Assembly: GCF_001399975.1 (NCBI RefSeq)
Contig: NZ_LKBD01000040.1
Coordinates: 1-40,436, forward strand
Length of the DNA: 40,436 nucleotides
Source: Pseudoalteromonas sp. P1-9
Lineage (GTDB): Bacteria > Pseudomonadota > Gammaproteobacteria > Enterobacterales > Alteromonadaceae
Direction of reading: 5' to 3'
Below are positions 24,724 through 33,510 of the stretch, piece after piece. The notes beneath the pieces were generated by a model. It ran no database searches, had not been told where the DNA came from, and was given only the letters and a program-made list of their open reading frames with translations. The first letter of the stretch is position 1. Every line of letters starts with the position of its first letter. The position numbers and the translations under genes are program-made.

Positions 24724-25185
24724 ATGAAACTACTCACCACCCTACTCTTTATTCCATTCACATGTTCAGCGCTTGATTACTATAAATGTACAACGGAAAA
24801 CGGCATTACTTTTAGTCAATTTCCATGTGAATCAAAACAGCAACAACAAACCCTTACGCTCAAAGCAGTTAATACCAGTTCTAAGCCCTTCGCTAAAAAA
24901 GACACTATCGATCGCTACACCCAAAAACAACATGTGCTAAAAATTAAATCCGACATTAAAGGGGTTGAACATAAAATAAGTGCACTGAAAAAGGCGCGAT
25001 TAAATGAGCTAGCACAGTTAAAAACTCAGCTCGATAAGCACATGTCAAAAGAAGATAAAACAACCTTAAAAAGAGAGGTTAAAACCAAACGCAAGCAAAT
25101 CAAGGAAGAGTACAGGGATTTAATCGACTTGCAACAAGACGAATTAAAAAGGCTAAAGAAAAAGCTCAGCAACAGTCGAAAGTAA
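24724..25185 (+). CDS. Secreted DUF4124-domain protein with coiled-coil tail
   Basis: This 153-residue protein has a signal peptide (MKLLTTLLFIPFTCSA, cut near residue 16) and a short DUF4124 domain (about 17-40: DYYKCTTENGITFSQFPCE, with two cysteines likely to pair in the periplasm). The rest (about 65-153) is a Lys/Glu-rich, strongly helical and probably coiled-coil stretch. Function is unknown. The ATG at 24724 has a strong ribosome-binding site GAGGGA and gives a proper signal peptide; a longer frame from 24697 would run through the hairpin. It follows the yejM-like gene on the same strand. Confidence 0.8.
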   Translation: MKLLTTLLFIPFTCSALDYYKCTTENGITFSQFPCESKQQQQTLTLKAVNTSSKPFAKKDTIDRYTQKQHVLKIKSDIKGVEHKISALKKARLNELAQLKTQLDKHMSKEDKTTLKREVKTKRKQIKEEYRDLIDLQQDELKRLKKKLSNSRK

Positions 25186-25270
25186 TTGCCAATTAGAAAC
25201 AGATGCAACTTTCATTTATTGTTCCGTCATTCTACATAGCTGCGCTAAAACCGAAGTGAGATAGGTATAA

Positions 25271-25294
25271 AAAAAGCCACTAACGTGGCTTTTT
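25271..25294. terminator. Bidirectional terminator between convergent genes
   Basis: AAAAAGCCAC-TAAC-GTGGCTTTTT is a perfect 10-bp stem with A-run and T-run. It serves both the DUF4124 gene and the convergent DUF349 gene. Confidence 0.9.
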
Positions 25295-25333
25295 AAAACG
25301 GACTTTACTCCATTTTTAGAGTTAAAACCCCCG

Positions 25334-28027
25334 TTATACAAACGCTGGTTTAATGCGTGCTAACAGCGCTAACGATTCACTGTCAATTTCACCTTTACTA
25401 AGCCACTGCTTTAACAAGGTTTCATTATCTAACGCTGCACCATTCACTTTTTCTTGAAGCAATGTTACTTGTTCACTCAGTCGTACCGCATCATCAGATT
25501 CTGGAGAACCCATTTCGTTTAATAATTCAATACGAATAGTAATTTGCTGACGTGTTAACTCGCTAGGTACTTTTTGTTGCCAAGGCGCGGGAATGATACC
25601 TTGTTCAAGCTGTTCAAAAAGTGAAATTAGCTTTTCTTTATCTTTACTGTTTTTAAGTATTTCTTGCTTTACAGCATACTCTGTCAACGTACTGCTTACC
25701 TCATTTGATAACTGAGATTTCAGTAAATAGGCCTGCTTCAGTTCATCACGCAAATTCGTAAGCGCTGACATTGCATTTGTTAGCGAATCAACATTATCTA
25801 ATTCAACGTCTTGTGTAATGCGCGTGAACTCGCTTTGTAATGAAACTAATTTCTCGTCTTGCTGCTCTCGCTTGGCTTGGCGCTCGCTGTCGCGCAATGA
25901 AAATGCACGATCATTAACTGCTCTAAACTCATTCCACAGCTGGTTTTCAAGCTTTTTACCGGCAAAACCGATGTCTTTCCAACGTTGTTGCAATGACTTT
26001 AATTGCTCAATCACGTTTTCAATATTATCGTCTGTTAAACAAGCTTCAGCCTCTTTCACGAGTTTTGCTTTGGTATCTGCATTAACCGCATAGGCCGCTT
26101 TAATAAACGCAAATATTTGGTTATCAACCGGTTTTAACTCTGCAAGCAGCTGTTTATAATTTTTGTTATCGACTTCGCCTGCATTGCGCCAATTTTGCTT
26201 AAGCTGCTTATACTGCTTTTCTACCTCTTTTAGTGTTAGCGTATTTACGCCATCTGCTAACGCTTTATATTGCGCAATCAGATCTTTACGTTTAACAACA
26301 TTTTGCTCGCGAGCGGCTTCAAGTGCAGCATAATGCTCGCGGCACGGCGTAAACGCGACTTCTAACTGTTGATTAAAAGTATCATCCAGTACTTTTTCTT
26401 CATCCGTTGAAATGTAGCCAAGTTCATTCCAACGTTTACGTGCTACCTTAATCCATTGGCTTAACTCGGCAATATCTGCATCATTTTGTGCAATTTTCTG
26501 CTTAACTTCTTCAATTAACTCATGGCGCTTCGGTAAACTAATTTCACGTTGCCACTCGTTTACTTTCGTCAGTTCTTGATCAACAAGTTGATACTCTGAT
26601 TCAAGCTTTTGTTGCGATGACTTAGGCAGCTTTTCAATATTTTCTTGTACGCCTTTAAAAATACCAAAACACACCTTGTAGCGACCAGCATCAATTAAAC
26701 GCTTGATATCTTTAAGCTGTTTCGTTACATCCTGTTGTAACGATTTAACCTCTTTAAGCAGGTCTTGGTGCGAGGCTTTCCAGCACTTATCCATTTCGCG
26801 CATTTGCTTTTGATAATTTTGTAATAACGGCTTTGGTAACTGTTTTAGCATATCTGACGTGGTGCTATACCACTGAGACTTAGCTTCTTGTGCTTCATCA
26901 AGCCCTTGTAAGTCACTTGCAACAATTAATGTTTTACCTAAATTAACTTGCTCAGCAATCTCAGGCAATGACTCAATAACATGTTTTATTCCAGCACATT
27001 GCGCTGTTAAACGCTGAGTGAACTTAGTAAAGTCACTATCGCTTTGTGATAAGCTATCTAGCTCTGCTTGATGCGCATTCATTGCTGATAATGCCGTTTC
27101 TAGTGCTGATACGTTATCAGCCGTCGGTTCAAGCAATAGCGCATCTAGCGCATTTTCACCGCGTTCTTTCAAGCTTACGCTTGTTTGCTTTACTGACTTA
27201 ATTTTATCTTGTCTTAACTTCGCCGCTTGTTCTTCATCAAACTTAGCTTTTAAACCAACTAAATGCTTTTGTGCTTTTGCCGTAATATCTTGGTATTTAG
27301 CAACCACACTTTGCTTATCGTCCAAGTAATCTAATTCAAGCTGCTGCCACTGGGCTTCAAGTTGTTTGTATTCGGTATCGCACTTTACAAAATCAAACTT
27401 ATCGCGCAATGCGTTTAGCTTAGCCAATACTAATGTACTTGCCTTATTCACCTCAATTGGTTTAAGCGCTTCGCGTTTACGCGTTTCTTCTTGTTGTTTT
27501 AGTTGTTCAGCAAGTGCTGGTTTTGCATGCTTTAACAATGCTTTATCTAATTGATATTGTTGCATAACTGGAACTAACTCCAGTTGTTGCGAATCGCTGG
27601 CGTGAGCAAAGAAATCTGTGATTAACGGCTTTTTACCTATTCGCTTTAGTAACGAAACTTGCACATTAAAATCGTTTACTAGTGGCAGTAACGCTTCTAA
27701 TTGTTGGGTTTTATCACAACGTTTTACCAGTAACTCAAGTTCATCGTTAGTTGGCTTTTTTTGTTCAAGCTGATTAAAAATTTCTTTTTCAGCTGCACTA
27801 ACAACTGGCTGGCTGTTTTCTTGTTTATATGTTTGCCACCATAAACTAATGTCATTAATGCGTTTTAATGCTGCAATCTTAACCTTGTCGTCGTCATCAT
27901 TATTAGCTAACTGGTTTAAGATTGTATTATCTTTTACTTTATTGGCATCAAGTTGGCTAATTGCTAATAAACGATCTGATGCTTTTTTACTTTTCCATTT
28001 CGGCGTGAATAAACTACTAAATATCAT
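25334..28027 (-). CDS. Large DUF349-repeat coiled-coil protein
   Basis: This 897-residue, highly helical, Lys/Glu/Gln-rich protein lacks a signal peptide and is presumed cytoplasmic. DUF349 repeats recur, recognisable by W-containing segments such as AKSQWYSTT, IKVARKRWNELG, QLKQNWRNAGEV, LQQRWKDIGFAGKKLENQLWNEFRAVNDRAF. The N-terminal third has HEAT-like helical pairs and ends in a coiled coil. Function is unknown in this group. The ATG at 28027 overlaps the stop of the DUF1315 gene by 11 bp; an in-frame ATG at 28051 lies even deeper in that gene. The overlap suggests translational coupling. Confidence 0.85.
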   Translation of the reverse strand: MIFSSLFTPKWKSKKASDRLLAISQLDANKVKDNTILNQLANNDDDDKVKIAALKRINDISLWWQTYKQENSQPVVSAAEKEIFNQLEQKKPTNDELELLVKRCDKTQQLEALLPLVNDFNVQVSLLKRIGKKPLITDFFAHASDSQQLELVPVMQQYQLDKALLKHAKPALAEQLKQQEETRKREALKPIEVNKASTLVLAKLNALRDKFDFVKCDTEYKQLEAQWQQLELDYLDDKQSVVAKYQDITAKAQKHLVGLKAKFDEEQAAKLRQDKIKSVKQTSVSLKERGENALDALLLEPTADNVSALETALSAMNAHQAELDSLSQSDSDFTKFTQRLTAQCAGIKHVIESLPEIAEQVNLGKTLIVASDLQGLDEAQEAKSQWYSTTSDMLKQLPKPLLQNYQKQMREMDKCWKASHQDLLKEVKSLQQDVTKQLKDIKRLIDAGRYKVCFGIFKGVQENIEKLPKSSQQKLESEYQLVDQELTKVNEWQREISLPKRHELIEEVKQKIAQNDADIAELSQWIKVARKRWNELGYISTDEEKVLDDTFNQQLEVAFTPCREHYAALEAAREQNVVKRKDLIAQYKALADGVNTLTLKEVEKQYKQLKQNWRNAGEVDNKNYKQLLAELKPVDNQIFAFIKAAYAVNADTKAKLVKEAEACLTDDNIENVIEQLKSLQQRWKDIGFAGKKLENQLWNEFRAVNDRAFSLRDSERQAKREQQDEKLVSLQSEFTRITQDVELDNVDSLTNAMSALTNLRDELKQAYLLKSQLSNEVSSTLTEYAVKQEILKNSKDKEKLISLFEQLEQGIIPAPWQQKVPSELTRQQITIRIELLNEMGSPESDDAVRLSEQVTLLQEKVNGAALDNETLLKQWLSKGEIDSESLALLARIKPAFV

Positions 28028-28298
28028 CTTGCGCGAACCTTGCGATCTCATTTTTAGGACTGAATTCTTTCTTTAATTCTGCTTTTGACTTTTGCACCAT
28101 CTGACCATCTTCACCAATCGTGAATTGCTCATTGGTTTTAGCTACTTTTGCTTGGTACAACATCACTAGCTGAACAGTTTGCTCTCGTTGCTCATCAGAC
28201 AGTGGCGTGCCATCTGGCCACTTTCCAGTTGCAGCGCCGTACTCAAGGCGTTCGAAAATTTCTGGCGTTAAGGTGTTAACTAAGTGTTCAATGTTCAT
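28017..28298 (-). CDS. DUF1315 family protein (YeaC-like)
   Basis: This 93-residue soluble protein resembles E. coli YeaC (DUF1315), with the typical LTPEIFERLEYGAATGKWPDG segment near the N-terminus. Function is unknown. It lies 1 bp after the zinc-ribbon gene and overlaps the DUF349 gene, making a tight three-gene operon that ends at the terminator near 25280. Confidence 0.87.
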   Translation of the reverse strand: MNIEHLVNTLTPEIFERLEYGAATGKWPDGTPLSDEQREQTVQLVMLYQAKVAKTNEQFTIGEDGQMVQKSKAELKKEFSPKNEIARFAQDDI

Positions 28299-28299
28299 G

Positions 28300-28623
28300 C
28301 TAAGACTTTTTCAATAAAATGATGCGAATACGGTTAATAAGGTACCAGATAAAACCCACGGCAATGGCGCCATAGGTTGTCATTTGTTCAATGCTATCTG
28401 CAGCTGGCTCTCGTGAGTAAAGGTACAAAAAACCGCCTAAGAAAATAATCAATGCGACAAATGACTGATTGAGCAGCGCTTGCTTACGCTTAACGTAACG
28501 ACGACTGGCGAGCCTAGCTCTTTCATGATCATCAAGCCCTGCTACAGCAGTATCACAATGTGGACATACTTTATGTTTATCGGAAATCGGTTTGCTACAC
28601 GCTGGACAACTTATCCTCGCCAT
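28300..28623 (-). CDS. Small zinc-ribbon membrane protein
   Basis: This 107-residue protein has an N-terminal zinc ribbon, CPAC...CPHC (C6, C9, C20, C23), then a basic helix and two transmembrane segments (about 54-70 and 84-104). It is probably anchored in the inner membrane with the zinc ribbon in the cytoplasm. Function is unknown. It is the first gene of the operon with the DUF1315 and DUF349 genes and starts just after the AGCS symporter terminator. Confidence 0.82.
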   Translation of the reverse strand: MARISCPACSKPISDKHKVCPHCDTAVAGLDDHERARLASRRYVKRKQALLNQSFVALIIFLGGFLYLYSREPAADSIEQMTTYGAIAVGFIWYLINRIRIILLKKS

Positions 28624-28644
28624 TTACTGCTCCATTAAACTAAT

Positions 28645-28668
28645 AAAAAAGGCGCCTTAAGGCGCCTT
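28645..28668 (-). terminator. Terminator of AGCS symporter gene
   Basis: AAGGCGCC-TTAA-GGCGCCTT (28649-28668) is followed on the minus strand by a T-run. It separates the symporter from the zinc-ribbon operon. Confidence 0.88.
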
Positions 28669-28673
28669 CTATT

Positions 28674-30350
28674 TTACTCTTTTTCTTGGCTGTTGTCTTT
28701 TTTAAACTTCACCCAATAGTCATCTACTGACTGTTTCATTTCTTTACGCAGCAACATAATGCCGAATAAGTTAGGTAAGGTCATTACAACAATGGCAACT
28801 GCCGCCAATTTCCACACTAAAGTGGTGTCTGCAAATGATGCCCAGAAAAACGCTGCGACATAAAATACGCGATAAGGCATTACTGAACGAGAACCTAGTA
28901 AATAGGTCATTGCGCGGTCACCATAGTAAGACCATGCAATTGCCGTAGAGAACGCAAATAGTAATAAACCGATCGATACAATGTATTGACCGTTTTCACC
29001 AAAGTAGCCACGCTGGAATGCAAGCGTTGTTAGCTCTGCTGAGTGTACAAGCGACTTACCCTTAACAACGATACTTTTATCAACAATTTTACCTTTTTTG
29101 ATAATAACTGTACCAGTATGCAAGTGGTCGCCATCAAGTAAGAAGCGAATTTTCTCACCCACTGAGCGATTGTGTAACACTGTGAAGTTTTGATTTACAG
29201 CCTTACCTTCAACAACATTTAGCGTACCATTAAACGGCTTAACGCTTGACTCGCCACCATTTAAATACGCGTAAAGTTCATTGCGCTGCGCATCAACACG
29301 CTCATGATACGTACCATCGATGAACTCCATGCTGGTACGTTCAAAACGTGTATCAAATTTTTCTGTCCACGCGCCTGATGATAAAATTACAAGACCCGTT
29401 AACGTACAAATAATAATTGTGTCGATAAACGGTTCAAGAATTGACACCATACCTTCAGAAACTGGCTCATCCGCCTTCGCTGAGGCGTGGGCAATTGGCG
29501 CAGAACCTTGACCTGCTTCGTTTGAGAATAAACCACGGTTTACACCACGGTTAAACGCATAGGCAAATGACGCACCAATAAAGCCGCCTGCTGCTGCAGA
29601 ACCCGTAAAGGCATTAGTAAATACAGAGGCAAATGCAGGGCCGATATTTTCTATGTTATAAAAAATTACGCCAAACGCACCAATAATATAAACGGCTGCC
29701 ATAAATGGTACAACGCGTGAGGTAATTGCGGCAATACGTTTAATACCACCTAAAATAACCAGTGCTAGTAAAATTGCTAAAACACCACCTGTTAGCATAG
29801 GTTCAAGACCAAAGCTTGCTTCCATACCTTGGGCAATATTATTAATTTGTGGCAGTGAACCGGTACCAAATGAGCTAATTACGGTTGCGATTGCAAACAG
29901 TACCGCAAGCCATTTCATATTTAAGCGACGGTCCATGTAGTACATTGGGCCACCGGCCATAGTGCCGTCTTCTGTTTTAACACGGTATTTATGAGATAAC
30001 GTTACCTCAACAAATTTGGTTGTCATACCGAAAAACGCAGTCATCCACATCCAGAAAAGCGCCGCTGGACCACCAATTGATATTGCCAGTGCAACACCAC
30101 CGATGTTACCCGTACCTACGGTACCAGAAAGCGCTGTTGCTAACGCTTGGAAGTGCGTCGTATCACCTTCGTGTTCTTTTTTATCGTATTTACCACTTAC
30201 AATTTTCCAGGCGTGTTTAAAATACAACACCTGTGGAAATTTTAAGTAAATGGTAAAAAATAGACCAACCCCTAGTAGCACGTAAGGAAACCAAAAGGCG
30301 CTCCCTAACATACCATCTAGCATATCTAAAAAATTGCCAAATGCTTCCAC
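28674..30350 (-). CDS. Amino acid:Na+ symporter (AGCS family) with large extra domain
   Basis: This 558-residue inner-membrane protein belongs to the alanine/glycine:cation symporters, which import alanine or glycine with Na+ or H+. The family signature GTVGTGNIGGVALAISIGGPAALFWMW (77-103), GGPMYYMD (133-140) and NRGLFSNEAGQGSAPIAHA (271-289) are intact. Usual length is about 450-480. The excess is one soluble insert, about 329-437, placed between the transmembrane helix ending VILSSGAW and the conserved AFQRGYFGENGQYIV; it looks like a beta-rich extracytoplasmic domain. The start is GTG at 30350 with GAGGA seven bases upstream. A MITE-like element lies 29 bp upstream. Confidence 0.92.
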   Translation of the reverse strand: MEAFGNFLDMLDGMLGSAFWFPYVLLGVGLFFTIYLKFPQVLYFKHAWKIVSGKYDKKEHEGDTTHFQALATALSGTVGTGNIGGVALAISIGGPAALFWMWMTAFFGMTTKFVEVTLSHKYRVKTEDGTMAGGPMYYMDRRLNMKWLAVLFAIATVISSFGTGSLPQINNIAQGMEASFGLEPMLTGGVLAILLALVILGGIKRIAAITSRVVPFMAAVYIIGAFGVIFYNIENIGPAFASVFTNAFTGSAAAGGFIGASFAYAFNRGVNRGLFSNEAGQGSAPIAHASAKADEPVSEGMVSILEPFIDTIIICTLTGLVILSSGAWTEKFDTRFERTSMEFIDGTYHERVDAQRNELYAYLNGGESSVKPFNGTLNVVEGKAVNQNFTVLHNRSVGEKIRFLLDGDHLHTGTVIIKKGKIVDKSIVVKGKSLVHSAELTTLAFQRGYFGENGQYIVSIGLLLFAFSTAIAWSYYGDRAMTYLLGSRSVMPYRVFYVAAFFWASFADTTLVWKLAAVAIVVMTLPNLFGIMLLRKEMKQSVDDYWVKFKKDNSQEKE

Positions 30351-30378
30351 AACTTGTTCCTCTTGTTATTATTTTTTT

Positions 30379-30557
30379 GGGGAGCAATACCAATTCTGTT
30401 AAGTATGTGATCAGAAGTAGCGCTGGAGAAATGAAATGATAACAAGGCGGAATTTATCTTATGTAGTTGTTCTACATTGATAAATTCTAACGCAGTTAGC
30501 ATGATATTTAACCCGCTAAAATGATCAGCTATTTAAGTGAATTGGTATAAGCTCCCC
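30379..30557. mobile_element. MITE-like fold-back repeat element
   Basis: This 179-bp non-coding element is bounded by imperfect terminal inverted repeats of about 35 bp. Left 30379-30413 begins GGGGAGCAATACCAATTC and ends GTGATCA; right 30522-30557 begins TGATCAGC and ends GAATTGGTATAAGCTCCCC. An internal hairpin (30450-30486) pairs GAATTTATC with GATAAATTC and ATGTAG with CTACAT. No ORF is present. Elements with ATACCAATT-type ends are frequent between genes in Alteromonadales, from memory. No clear target duplication is seen. It separates the symporter from the M14 peptidase gene. Confidence 0.75.
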
Positions 30558-30565
30558 TATTTTTA

Positions 30566-31693
30566 TTATCGTAGTTTATCTACCACACTTACGATTGCCG
30601 CAAGTGTGTCTTGTCCAAATGAATACGAACGGCGATCTGACCAGCCGTAATCAAGATCTGGTAAATTATTATTATCTTTAAATGGCATTTCAATTGTGTA
30701 AGACAAACAATTGAATTCTTGGCCTACCCAGCTAGAACCCACAGTTAAATTTGCCTGACCTGGTTCATCTTTTGGATAACCATGTTCATCCTGGAATTCT
30801 GGTGTAGTAACAAACATCGCCGCTTTAAAGCTATCTTCTAGGTCTTTTAAGCGCGCATCGTAACGTGGAATGCCTTCACTGCCCGCAAAGAAGTTAAACG
30901 GAATAGCTTCATCGCCGTGTACATCAAGACACATATCAACACCGGTAGCGAACATTTTTTCGCGTACAAAATACACTTCTGGACTCTTTTCGATTGATGG
31001 TGTTTGCCATTCACGGTTTAGGTTAACGCCCGCTGCATTAGTACGAAGGTGACCACGTACACTGCCGTCTGGGTTCATATTTGGCACAATATAGAAAACC
31101 GCTTTATTTAATAATGCAGCGGCATGTGCGTCTTCGTCATCCAATAGTTTGTGAAGCACACCTTCAATAAACCACTCTGCCATGGTTTCACCAGGGTGCT
31201 GACGGGCGATCATCCAGATTATTTTCTTATCGTCAGCAGGTTCGCCGATTTGTAATACGCTAATATCTCGGCCATCAAGTGTTTCACCTAATGTTTCGAT
31301 GGTGCAGCTTTCGTGTGACTGCGCCCAAGAAAGTAGGTCTTGGTGACGCTCATAGCTGTATGGTGCAAAGTATGCGAAATATACTTGTTCGCACTCTGGT
31401 GTAAACTCGATAACCAATTGGTTATTTTCAAACTTAGTTGGTACTCGGAACCATGTTTGACGGTCATACGATGCAACTGCTTGGTAATCAACCCACCCTT
31501 CTGGGTACGCTGATTTATCTAAATCAACAATCGTCAAACGATGTAATAAATCAATTTGTGATTCTAATTTAAAGTGAAACCACTGGAAAAATTCAGACTG
31601 GTTGTCATTTTTAATTTTTAATTGAATATCTTCACGGCTTTCAAGGCTAAGTACCTCAATATTACCGCTATCGAATTGGCTTGTAATTCTCAT
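30566..31693 (-). CDS. M14 family carboxypeptidase, cytosolic (CCP-like)
   Basis: This 375-residue zinc metallopeptidase resembles the bacterial cytosolic carboxypeptidases (M14B/M14D-like). It has an N-terminal beta-sandwich domain (about 1-115) and a catalytic domain. Zinc ligands are H166 and E169 (RQHPGE) and H259 (DVHGDE), the substrate-binding NLNREW lies at 224-229 and the general base E335 in TIEMPF. No signal peptide is present. In eukaryotes related enzymes shorten polyglutamate tails; bacterial substrates are unknown. It follows the GAPDH terminator and has its own start context. Confidence 0.9.
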   Translation of the reverse strand: MRITSQFDSGNIEVLSLESREDIQLKIKNDNQSEFFQWFHFKLESQIDLLHRLTIVDLDKSAYPEGWVDYQAVASYDRQTWFRVPTKFENNQLVIEFTPECEQVYFAYFAPYSYERHQDLLSWAQSHESCTIETLGETLDGRDISVLQIGEPADDKKIIWMIARQHPGETMAEWFIEGVLHKLLDDEDAHAAALLNKAVFYIVPNMNPDGSVRGHLRTNAAGVNLNREWQTPSIEKSPEVYFVREKMFATGVDMCLDVHGDEAIPFNFFAGSEGIPRYDARLKDLEDSFKAAMFVTTPEFQDEHGYPKDEPGQANLTVGSSWVGQEFNCLSYTIEMPFKDNNNLPDLDYGWSDRRSYSFGQDTLAAIVSVVDKLR

Positions 31694-31775
31694 AAACTGT
31701 GTTCCCTAACGCACAATAGCTTTAAGCCTATCAAAATAACGAGTGGGCTGAAACAATATGCGAGTAATTGAATAA

Positions 31776-31801
31776 AAAAGCCGGCACAATGGCCGGCTTT
31801 T
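31776..31801. terminator. Terminator after GAPDH gene
   Basis: AAAAGCCGGC (31776-31785), loop ACAATG and GCCGGCTTTT (31792-31801) form a perfect stem with T-runs in both directions. On the minus strand it closes the GAPDH transcript before the M14 gene. Confidence 0.9.
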
Positions 31802-31816
31802 AGATAAAAAATTAGA

Positions 31817-33262
31817 TTAACGAGGTAAGCTTGGGTGTGTTACTTCAGCCATATCTTGCATACAGCGAACAACCTGGCAGCTATAACCAAACTCGTTATC
31901 GTACCAAACGTAAAGTACTACGCGATCACCATCAACAATCGTTGCTTGTGAATCAACAACACCTGCATAACGGCTACCAACTAAGTCAGTTGATACGATT
32001 TCAGTAGATGCAGTGTAATCGATTTGATCACGTAAATCTGAGTAAAGTGCCGTTTCACGTAAGAATTCGTTTAACTCTTCAACTGATGTTGCAGTTTCAA
32101 GGTTAAGGTTAAGAATTGCCATTGACACATTTGGTGTCGGTACGCGAATAGCGTTACCCGTAAGCTTACCTTCAAGTTCAGGTAATGCTTTAGATACTGC
32201 TTTTGCAGCACCCGTTGACGTGATAACCATGTTAAGTGCCGCAGCACGGCCACGGCGCTCAGCGCTGTGATAGTTATCAATTAAGTTCTGGTCGTTCGTG
32301 TACGAGTGAACTGTTTCAACGTGACCGTTCTTAATACCGAACTTGTCATTTAATGCTTTTAGCGTTGGCGTAATCGCATTTGTTGTACAGCTTGCTGCTG
32401 AGATAATTGTATCTTCAGACAGGATATCTTTGTTGTTTACGCCGTAAACAACGTTTTTGATATTGCCTTTAGCTGGTGCTGTAAGAAGTACTTTTGACGC
32501 ACCTTTTGCCGCTAAATGCTGACCAAGGCCATCTTCGTCTTTCCAGATACCTGTGTTATCAACTACAAGTGCATTTTCAATGCCGTATTGCGTGTAATCT
32601 ACTTCGCTTGGCGAGTTAGCGTAGATAACTTGAATGTAGCTACCGTTTGCTTTAATTGCGTTACGTTCGTTATCAACAGTGATTGAACCATTGAAAGGAC
32701 CATGAATTGAATCGCGGCGTAATAAGCTTGCACGCTTTTCAAGGTCACCTTTTTTACCGCCACGTACAACAATTGCACGTAAACGTAAATCTGTGTGAGG
32801 ACCACTTTTTTCGATTAGAAGACGTGCTAATAAGCGACCGATACGGCCAAAACCGTAAAGTACTACGTCGCGCGGTTCAATTTTGTCTTCTTTATTGTGG
32901 ATTTCAGCTAATTCTGCTGCTAGGTACTCTTCGATTGAACGACCTTCACCCGCATTTTTATAGATATAAGCATAAGCTAGTTTACCTAAATCGATACGTG
33001 CTGAAGTCAGTTCCATTTTGTCGATAGCTTCTAAAAACGGGAAGCTTTCGCGAAGACGTAATTTGCTGTCTTCAAATTGTGCAACAGTTTTGTGTGCTTT
33101 AATAACGTCGATTGTGCTTGCATTAATTAGTGGACGACCGTAGATGGCAATCTCGATGCCGCGGTTACGGTAAAGCTTACCAATAATTGGTTGCATGCTT
33201 TCAGCGAAGTCTTGGCGTTCCTGCCAGCTATTCAGATAATCTTGCTCGTGAGATGAGGTCAT
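31817..33262 (-). CDS. Glyceraldehyde-3-phosphate dehydrogenase with long N-terminal extension
   Basis: The enzyme oxidises glyceraldehyde 3-phosphate to 1,3-bisphosphoglycerate with NAD(P)+, or runs the reverse way in gluconeogenesis. The NAD-binding motif YGFGRIGR lies at 136-143, catalytic C292 in SAASCTTN, and the HSYTNDQN segment with the catalytic His follows. The protein has 481 residues against about 335 for ordinary GAPDH; the excess is an N-terminal helical extension of about 130 residues. This long form is known in marine gammaproteobacteria, often beside a second standard gap gene elsewhere. It is monocistronic with a strong terminator. Confidence 0.93.
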   Translation of the reverse strand: MTSSHEQDYLNSWQERQDFAESMQPIIGKLYRNRGIEIAIYGRPLINASTIDVIKAHKTVAQFEDSKLRLRESFPFLEAIDKMELTSARIDLGKLAYAYIYKNAGEGRSIEEYLAAELAEIHNKEDKIEPRDVVLYGFGRIGRLLARLLIEKSGPHTDLRLRAIVVRGGKKGDLEKRASLLRRDSIHGPFNGSITVDNERNAIKANGSYIQVIYANSPSEVDYTQYGIENALVVDNTGIWKDEDGLGQHLAAKGASKVLLTAPAKGNIKNVVYGVNNKDILSEDTIISAASCTTNAITPTLKALNDKFGIKNGHVETVHSYTNDQNLIDNYHSAERRGRAAALNMVITSTGAAKAVSKALPELEGKLTGNAIRVPTPNVSMAILNLNLETATSVEELNEFLRETALYSDLRDQIDYTASTEIVSTDLVGSRYAGVVDSQATIVDGDRVVLYVWYDNEFGYSCQVVRCMQDMAEVTHPSLPR

Positions 33263-33510
33263 TTTGTCTACCTAAACGTAAAATTTTGAACGGATAGCCT
33301 AAAGCGTTAATTGTGAGAAGTGCTTTAGACGCGTGCATTCTAATTGAAAAACATTGTTTTTTCCACCATTTCAATACCAGACTTTTGCCGTGTACCGATA
33401 ATCTCCTTGAGCGAAAACAAATATATGCGATTTATGACCAATGCACTATTACATTTAAGCAAAGGATTCGCTAAGCTTAGAACATCCTATTGTAGTTATG
33501 TCATTAAATT

